Shown piece after piece: positions 54,984 to 60,161 of a DNA stretch of 60,161 nt (position 1 is its first letter; every line of letters begins with the position of its first letter). The translations under genes and the position numbers were made by a program. Source of the stretch: an uncultured Gammaproteobacteria bacterium (GTDB taxonomy: Bacteria > Pseudomonadota > Gammaproteobacteria > JAADHQ01); the NCBI GenBank assembly GCA_947258655.1, contig CAMYJD010000023.1, positions 1 through 60,161 of the forward strand. Reading direction: 5' to 3'. The notes under the pieces are model-generated. The model saw only the letters and a program-made list of their open reading frames with translations. It made no database searches and had not been told where the DNA came from.

Positions 54984-57590
54984 TTATTTCTTTTTCCTGC
55001 CAACTTTTTTCTTGATGGCACCGGCAATTCGCTTCACTATTGATTTCTTCTTTTCCTTCTTTTTACCGGCACTTTTCTTTGTTGTTGTCTTTTGCTTGCT
55101 GACTGCCTTTGCGGCCTTCTTCTTCGAAACAGCCTTTTTAGCGCCCGTGGCTTTTTTCCTTGTTGTTACTTTTTTCCCTGCGGCAGTCTTTTTCTTCGCA
55201 GTAGCAGCCTTCTTCTTGCTTGTGGCCTTCTTGCTAGCAGCACTATTCTTCTTTTTCGCTGTCTCGGCCTTGTTCTTGCTCGTGCTCTTCTTTTTCGAGA
55301 CACCCGGCTTCGCTGATGCACGGCGTTTTTTCTTGGCTTTCTTTTTGGCTACACCCGCATCTGCTGCCTGGACTATAACCTGTTGCCCCGTTTTTGCTGC
55401 TGTATGTTCGAGCAATACAAAATCCATTTTGCGCTCATCCAGGTCGACCCTGACCACGCGGATACGCACCGGATCGCCGAGGCGATATATATGCCCCGTT
55501 CTTTCCCCAATGAGCCGATGGCCCTTGGCCTCGAAGTGATAATAATCATTATCCAGCTCACTGACATGTACCAGGCCTTCGACATAGATGTCATCCAGTT
55601 CGATGAACAGCCCGAATGAAGTAACCGATGAGATTACACCGGTAAATTCATCGCCGACCTTGTCACGCATAAACTCGCATTTCAGCCAGCTAATGACATC
55701 ACGAGTCACCTCATCGGCACGCCGGTCGGTCATCGAGCAATGCTCGCCCATCTGCAACATATCCTCCTTGTTATAGGCGAATTTTTTCGCACTCTTTGTC
55801 CGCAGTACATGCCTTATCGCCCTGTGTACGAGCAGGTCAGGATAGCGTCTGATCGGCGAGGTGAAATGTGAATAGGCATCCAGCGCCAGGCCGAAATGCC
55901 CGTAGTTTTCCGGCTGGTACTGTGCCTGCTTGAGGGAACGCAGCATGACGGTCTGGATCAAATGATAATCGATATGCCCTTTTACCTGCTGTAGTAAATC
56001 AGCATAATGCTTGGCATCCGGTAATTCACCGCCCTTCAGTTGCAGGCCAAACTCACCGAGAAATTCGCGCAGATCGCCGATCTTTTCCGTATCCGGTTTA
56101 TCATGCACCCTGAACAGACCCGGTATCCTGTTTTTCAGCAGGAAACGCGCAGAACAGACGTTGGCTGCAATCATGCATTCCTCGATCAACATGTGTGCAT
56201 CATTCCGATGCACAGGGACAACCTCCTCGATCTTGCGAGTTGCACCAAACACAATACGGGTCTCGGGTGTGTCAAAGTCGATCGCACCACGCTCGGTTCG
56301 TTGTCGGCGCAGCACCTTGTACAGGTCATACAGATTTTCCAGATGTGGAACCAGCGTGGCGTACTGTTTGCGTAACTTGCTGTCATTGTCGACGAGCATC
56401 GCCGCAACCTTGTTATAGGTCAGACGCGCATGCGAACACATCACGGCCTCATGAAACTGGAAGCGCGAAATCTCACCATCGCTATCGATATGCATTTCAC
56501 AAACCATACAAAGTCGATCGACCTCAGGATTAAGCGAGCACAGCCCGTTCGACAGAATCTCGGGCAACATCGGGATCACGCGTTCGGGAAAATATACGGA
56601 ATTACCGCGTTCCTCCGCCTCAACATCCAGCGCAGACTTTGGCGTGACATAATGAGAAACATCGGCGATCGCGACCAGCAGGCGCCAACCCTCGCCCTGT
56701 GGTTCACAATAGACCGCATCATCGAAATCACGCGCATCCTCGCCGTCAATCGTGACCAACGGAGTGTCACGTAAATCCAGGCGATCCAGCTTGGCCTCCT
56801 CCAACACCTCGGGGGCGAGGCCGGCGGTCTCCTCCTCGACGGCCTGGGGCCATTCTTCGGGCAGGCCATAAGAACGGATAGCGACATCGATTTCCATGCC
56901 CGGCGCCATATGATCGCCGAGAATTTCAATCACCTCACCAATGGCCTGACGTTTTTTATCGGGATAATGAGTAATGGCAACAACGACAAATTGGCCATCA
57001 CTGGCCTCCAGGGTCTTGTCACAGGGAACAATGATATCCTGACTGAGACGCTTATTATCAGCGACCAGAAAACAGGCGCCGTGCTCAGCATAAAAACGCC
57101 CCACCACTTGCTTATGGGCATGCTCAAGCACCTCGACAATGGCCGCTTCGGCCTTGCCACGGCGATTGTAGCCAACGACATGGGCCACCACGCGATCGCC
57201 ATGCATGACCCTCGCCATCTGCCGCGCCGACAGGAACAGATCATCGCCGCCTTCGTCGGGCTGCAGGAAACCGAAGCCCTCGGGGTGGCCGATGATACGC
57301 CCGCGGATCAGGTCGAGCTTGCTGACCGGGGCAAAACCACGACGGGTATAAATGATCTGACCATCACGCTCCATCGCGCGCAGACGCCGGCGCAGACCCT
57401 CGACCCTGTCCGGGTCTTCATTGAGGGCAAAGATCTCGCCCAGCTGTTCACGGTTGAGTAACTTGCCATGCTCTTCCAGGCATTGCAGGATATACTCCCT
57501 GCTCGGCACAGGATTTTCGTATTTCTCTGCCTCACTGTCAGCGTGAGGATCGGCCTGGTAGGACTGGTCTTTTCTGGATTTTTTTGTCAT
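54984..57590 (-). CDS. rnr: Ribonuclease R with long lysine-rich tail
   Basis: 868-aa 3'-5' exoribonuclease. N-terminal helix-turn-helix and cold-shock domains, RNB catalytic domain with DARDFDDAVY near 283 (metal-binding aspartates), an S1 domain near 650-735 (GDEFTGVISSVTSFGLFIELDD), and a C-terminal tail of about 115 residues (from ~753) almost entirely Lys/Ala/Ser/Thr. RNase R tails are basic in many species and help bind ribosomes or structured RNA; this one is at the long end. First gene of the rnr-rlmB pair. Confidence 0.96.
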   Translation of the reverse strand: MTKKSRKDQSYQADPHADSEAEKYENPVPSREYILQCLEEHGKLLNREQLGEIFALNEDPDRVEGLRRRLRAMERDGQIIYTRRGFAPVSKLDLIRGRIIGHPEGFGFLQPDEGGDDLFLSARQMARVMHGDRVVAHVVGYNRRGKAEAAIVEVLEHAHKQVVGRFYAEHGACFLVADNKRLSQDIIVPCDKTLEASDGQFVVVAITHYPDKKRQAIGEVIEILGDHMAPGMEIDVAIRSYGLPEEWPQAVEEETAGLAPEVLEEAKLDRLDLRDTPLVTIDGEDARDFDDAVYCEPQGEGWRLLVAIADVSHYVTPKSALDVEAEERGNSVYFPERVIPMLPEILSNGLCSLNPEVDRLCMVCEMHIDSDGEISRFQFHEAVMCSHARLTYNKVAAMLVDNDSKLRKQYATLVPHLENLYDLYKVLRRQRTERGAIDFDTPETRIVFGATRKIEEVVPVHRNDAHMLIEECMIAANVCSARFLLKNRIPGLFRVHDKPDTEKIGDLREFLGEFGLQLKGGELPDAKHYADLLQQVKGHIDYHLIQTVMLRSLKQAQYQPENYGHFGLALDAYSHFTSPIRRYPDLLVHRAIRHVLRTKSAKKFAYNKEDMLQMGEHCSMTDRRADEVTRDVISWLKCEFMRDKVGDEFTGVISSVTSFGLFIELDDIYVEGLVHVSELDNDYYHFEAKGHRLIGERTGHIYRLGDPVRIRVVRVDLDERKMDFVLLEHTAAKTGQQVIVQAADAGVAKKKAKKKRRASAKPGVSKKKSTSKNKAETAKKKNSAASKKATSKKKAATAKKKTAAGKKVTTRKKATGAKKAVSKKKAAKAVSKQKTTTKKSAGKKKEKKKSIVKRIAGAIKKKVGRKKK

Positions 57591-57631
57591 TCGCCTATTT
57601 TACACGACTGCCGAGAGTTACGCAGAATTAA

Positions 57632-57660
57632 TTGACATTTTTGACTGATAAAGGTAAATT
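57632..57660 (+). promoter_or_regulatory. tRNA-Leu promoter
   Basis: Perfect -35 TTGACA (57632-57637) and -10 TAAATT (57655-57660) with 17-nt spacing, about 42 nt ahead of tRNA-Leu. Confidence 0.65.
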
Positions 57661-57702
57661 TCGCTTCTCCCAGGGGCAGCAATGCCCGGATAGCCACACA
57701 AT

Positions 57703-57789
57703 GCCGAGGTGGTGAAATTGGTAGACACGCTAGCTTCAGGTGCTAGTGGGGGCAACCCCGTGGAGGTTCAAGTCCTCTCCTCGGCACCA
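57703..57789 (+). tRNA. tRNA-Leu (anticodon CAG)
   Basis: 87-nt class II tRNA with long variable arm and encoded CCA. The anticodon loop TTCAGGT gives CAG, decoding CUG. It is divergent from rnr. Downstream lie direct repeats and, 1.8 kb on, an integrase remnant, so it may have been an integration site. Confidence 0.97.
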
Positions 57790-57884
57790 TTTTCATAGAC
57801 TCCAAAGATACTGTATTTACAGTGTTTTCCGTCCCTCTGATTTTCTGTTTCGTTGTCACTCATTGTCCACGATTGTCCCAAAAA

Positions 57885-57917
57885 TGGAGCGCGAGTGGAG
57901 CGTGGGTGGAGCGCGTT
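57885..57917 (+). repeat. Three 11-bp tandem repeats downstream of tRNA-Leu
   Basis: TGGAGCGCGAG, TGGAGCGTGGG and TGGAGCGCGTT follow each other directly. Short direct repeats beside an attachment site resemble integrase arm-binding sites. The rest of 57790-58038 contains no gene; it also holds a perfect palindrome ACTGTATTTACAGT (57810-57823). Confidence 0.5.
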
Positions 57918-58038
57918 TTTCGACTTCATTGTGATAAAAATCCAATCACACTTCTGTGTTCGTTCGCAATCATATGCGGTCATAGACAACTGATCAAAAC
58001 AAATGTGTGAACTTAAATGATCGCCTCGCTAACTCAAG

Positions 58039-59466
58039 TTAGATCACGCCCTCCCCCCATGCATCCATAGCATCTAATATCCGCTGAGCATCTCCATTAC
58101 CTTCACGCTCATTGCGCAACATAGCAATCCGCTCGTGGTATTCCGTTAGGGTAATACTGCCACCCCCATCTTCATCCTGGAGTCGATGACGGCGAAAGCT
58201 TTCCCACCGTTGGACTTCCTCCGCAGATAAGGTCTCTGGCCAATTCCGGGCACGATAGCGGAACAACAGTTCTGGCAACCTCTTATCGTGAAAATCGAAA
58301 CGTGTTTGCGCAAGTTCCTGCTCCGAGGCATCACGCACCTTAGCCAGTAGTGGACGATCTGCATCGTTGAGGAAACCATCATACAGCGCCAGATCCACAT
58401 CTCCGACGGGACTGAATTCCCTGCTGCTGTAGGCTTGTGCAACTCGCTGCATGAAGCCCTTATTTGAACTCAATAATCCCCAATGCTGGGCACAGGCATC
58501 CAGATCGATTGCGATGCGTTCTGCAATTGACTCATCTAGAGAATTTCGCGGCGCTAGGGCCGGACACTTATTAATCTTTACGGACTTTACTGGCAGCCGA
58601 TCCACCCCATCCGGCAAATCCTCGGCTCGGGTGAACATGCGATCGTGGAGGCCCACTACGTCCAAATCCATGAACGGACTCGGATCCTGACGCAGGTCGT
58701 AAACCAGCACACTATTATTGTTACCTGGCTCACCAATCAATGGCATCACCAAAGTAGTACAACCGGTCTCTGAAGGATACATGCGTGAGGTATGCAAGAC
58801 AGGTTGATGCCCTACCAAGTCTAACTGTTCAGCCGCCTTCCGCTTGTTGCGAAGCTGGAAGAGCCAATCATAGAGACGTGGTTGCCGGTCACGAATCAGG
58901 CGTGCCAAACCAATGGTAGCGCGTACATCAGACAGCGCATCATGTGCGGATTCGTGACCTATACCATTGACTGTGGCTAAATCCTCAAGTCGAAAACTGG
59001 GCCTACCATCATCGTGTCTGGGCCACTCTATTCCTTCTGGTCGCAGCGCGTAGGTCATGCGTACCAGATCGATAAGGTCCCATCGCGAATTGCCTTGCTG
59101 CCATTCGCGGGCGTAGGGATCGTAGAAGTTGCGATAGAGAGTATAGCGGGTCACCTCGTCGTCAAATCGTAAGGTGTTATAACCAACACCGCAGGTACCT
59201 GGCTGAGCCAACTCAGCATGAATTCGGGCAATGAACTCTGGCTCCGGAACGCCCTGCGCATCCGCCACCTGCGGCGTAATACCGGTGAGCAGGCAGGCCT
59301 CAGGGTGTGGCAATACATCCCGTGCCGGCTTGCAGTAGATAACCAGCGGCTCACCCATTTCATTGAGCGCCTCATCGGTGCGTAGCCCGGCAAATTGCGC
59401 TGGTCGGTCACGTCTGGGATCGACACCAAAGGTCTCATAGTCGTGCCAGTAAAGAGTCATAGTCAT
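58039..59466 (-). CDS. sbcB: Exodeoxyribonuclease I
   Basis: 475-aa 3'-5' ssDNA exonuclease of the DEDDh class. Catalytic residues are visible: D9 and E11 in HDYETFG, aspartates in GYNTLRFDDEV near 95-105, and His/Asp in ESAHDALSDVRA near 173-184. The SH3-like and C-terminal ExoI domains follow. ExoI trims single strands in recombination and mismatch repair. It lies between tRNA-Leu and an integrase remnant, so its own history may include transfer, though composition looks ordinary. Confidence 0.93.
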   Translation of the reverse strand: MTMTLYWHDYETFGVDPRRDRPAQFAGLRTDEALNEMGEPLVIYCKPARDVLPHPEACLLTGITPQVADAQGVPEPEFIARIHAELAQPGTCGVGYNTLRFDDEVTRYTLYRNFYDPYAREWQQGNSRWDLIDLVRMTYALRPEGIEWPRHDDGRPSFRLEDLATVNGIGHESAHDALSDVRATIGLARLIRDRQPRLYDWLFQLRNKRKAAEQLDLVGHQPVLHTSRMYPSETGCTTLVMPLIGEPGNNNSVLVYDLRQDPSPFMDLDVVGLHDRMFTRAEDLPDGVDRLPVKSVKINKCPALAPRNSLDESIAERIAIDLDACAQHWGLLSSNKGFMQRVAQAYSSREFSPVGDVDLALYDGFLNDADRPLLAKVRDASEQELAQTRFDFHDKRLPELLFRYRARNWPETLSAEEVQRWESFRRHRLQDEDGGGSITLTEYHERIAMLRNEREGNGDAQRILDAMDAWGEGVI

Positions 59467-59639
59467 AGGCTTTCAGATCTACTTAGTTCATGCAGCATCT
59501 ACTGACGCCACTCAAATACACCTTATATATAGGAAATGTTGTCATCTGCTCTATTTCACTCAAATTCTCTCCACCATTACTTCGCCGCGGCGAATCCAAT
59601 TTATTCCTACTCCCAACACAGTAGATCCTTCACTAACAA

Positions 59640-59975
59640 GTGCTTTCGCATACGATTCAAGCTGTGGGCGGCGACTTCGTCTTCGTTCGTCCCAAAGAAC
59701 GCGGATCATTTGTTGACTACGAGCATCTTGAACGACCCTGGAAGTACATTCTCAAACGTGCAAAGGTGCGCTACCGAAATCCGTACCAGACCCGCCACAC
59801 CTACGCAAGTCAACTCCTGTCAGGTGGTGAGAATGCTCTATTTGTCGCCCAGCAGATGGGGCACAAAACCACCGAGATGATCATGCGTCACTATGGCCGC
59901 TGGGTAGAGCAGGCGGAAGAAACGCATCAGCACGTTTTTGTGTCCAATTTTGGCAGAAACGCAAAAGAAGGATAA
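59640..59975 (+). pseudogene. 3' remnant of a tyrosine recombinase/integrase
   Basis: About 111 residues match only the C-terminal catalytic part of phage-type integrases: RYRNPYQTRHTYASQLLS (box II arginine and histidine), then AQQMGHKTTEMIMRHYGRW (His and the nucleophilic tyrosine). The N-terminal DNA-binding domains and the first catalytic arginine are absent, and a stop codon lies just upstream (59634). The only start available is a GTG at 59640. It is therefore a decayed remnant of an integrative element, presumably once inserted at tRNA-Leu. Confidence 0.85.
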
Positions 59976-60037
59976 TCTGAGGTACATTCCGTTTCTATGA
60001 CCCTACACACCGACTAAATAACAAGACAACGAAAACA

Positions 60038-60161
60038 ATGATCTCTGAACAATACGTGTGGTTAACCTGGTCCAGCGCCTTTCTGATACCGTGGATTGTC
60101 ATATTCGCCGTCGCTCCCACGTACCGCAAAGCGATGTGGTGGGCGAGCCTGTTCACCGCCC
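60038..60161 (+). CDS. Start of a membrane protein, cut by the window end
   Basis: The first 41 residues (MISEQYVWLTWSSAFLIPWI onward, with PTYRKAMWWASLFTA) include one clear transmembrane segment. The 'R-x-M-x-WASLFTA' pattern recalls membrane proteins with a lycopene-cyclase-like domain, but the fragment is too short for an assignment. The gene runs beyond position 60161. Confidence 0.55.
   Translation, partial: MISEQYVWLTWSSAFLIPWIVIFAVAPTYRKAMWWASLFTA

Noticed and set aside
55012-55539. Phe/Ala-rich plus-strand frame resembling a membrane protein
   Set aside because: It is the complement of the lysine-rich tail of rnr; hydrophobic residues are an artefact of complementary AAA/AAG codons.
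57810-57823. ACTGTATTTACAGT as a LexA box
   Set aside because: LexA boxes in Gammaproteobacteria need CTGT and ACAG separated by 8 nt; here only 4 nt lie between, and no SOS gene follows.

Overview
The window is a stretch of gammaproteobacterial chromosome, mostly housekeeping genes at roughly half G+C (judged by eye). Gene order supports this. fimV-truA-trpF-trpB-trpA-accD-folC-SPOR protein-cvpA-purF-metZ, leuC-leuD-leuB-asd-fimV and rnr-rlmB-rpsF-priB-rpsR-DUF2232-rplI-dnaB-alr-radA are arrangements known from Pseudomonas, Chromatiales and related orders. The presence of priB, lpxH and a DedD-like SPOR protein agrees. I cannot name a genus. An FNR-type site before hemN suggests facultative anaerobic growth.

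Region by region. 1-806: a minus-strand tRNA cluster (Pro-Arg-His, all with encoded CCA) with a strong promoter and unusual tRNA-Pro-derived repeats. 807-3230: folD, an orphan TylF-like methyltransferase and an exported unknown. 3371-9869: a complete moxR-DUF58-DUF4381-batA-batB/TPR-batD operon with overlapping junctions. 10029-11417: a DUF5666 lipoprotein gene with a terminator and an operator-rich promoter. 11656-18311: cysS divergent from ppiB-lpxH, then a minus run of Nudix, YjdF-like, DUF4253, lipoprotein and DUF455 genes. 18382-27785: metZ under a SAM-II-type riboswitch, then the purF, cvpA, SPOR, folC, accD, trpA, trpB and trpF genes.

27786-31250 interrupts the usual truA-trpF adjacency with a PQQ-type sugar dehydrogenase, a polyphosphate kinase 2 and two small acidic proteins. 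31251-39900: truA, fimV, asd and the leuCDB genes. leuB carries an internal deletion and frameshift, and copies of one short repeat sit at the 3' ends of leuB, leuD and (further on) aroC. 40033-46943: a LysR regulator divergent from leuC, an MFS transporter, an exported App1-like phosphatase, aroC, two small unknown genes and hemN. 47206-57590: radA, alr, dnaB, the rpsF-priB-rpsR-DUF2232-rplI ribosomal/primosome operon, rlmB and rnr. 57632-60161: tRNA-Leu, sbcB, the 3' remnant of a tyrosine integrase and the start of a membrane protein.

I found no CRISPR array, intact IS element, prophage or obvious defence system. The clearest non-coding discovery is the SAM-II-like aptamer upstream of metZ: promoter, pseudoknot core, anti-terminator and terminator can all be read from the sequence. 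Other points of interest are the mirrored tRNA-Pro 3' arm, the stop-codon-containing intergenic repeats, the broken leuB and the operator pair over the DUF5666 promoter.
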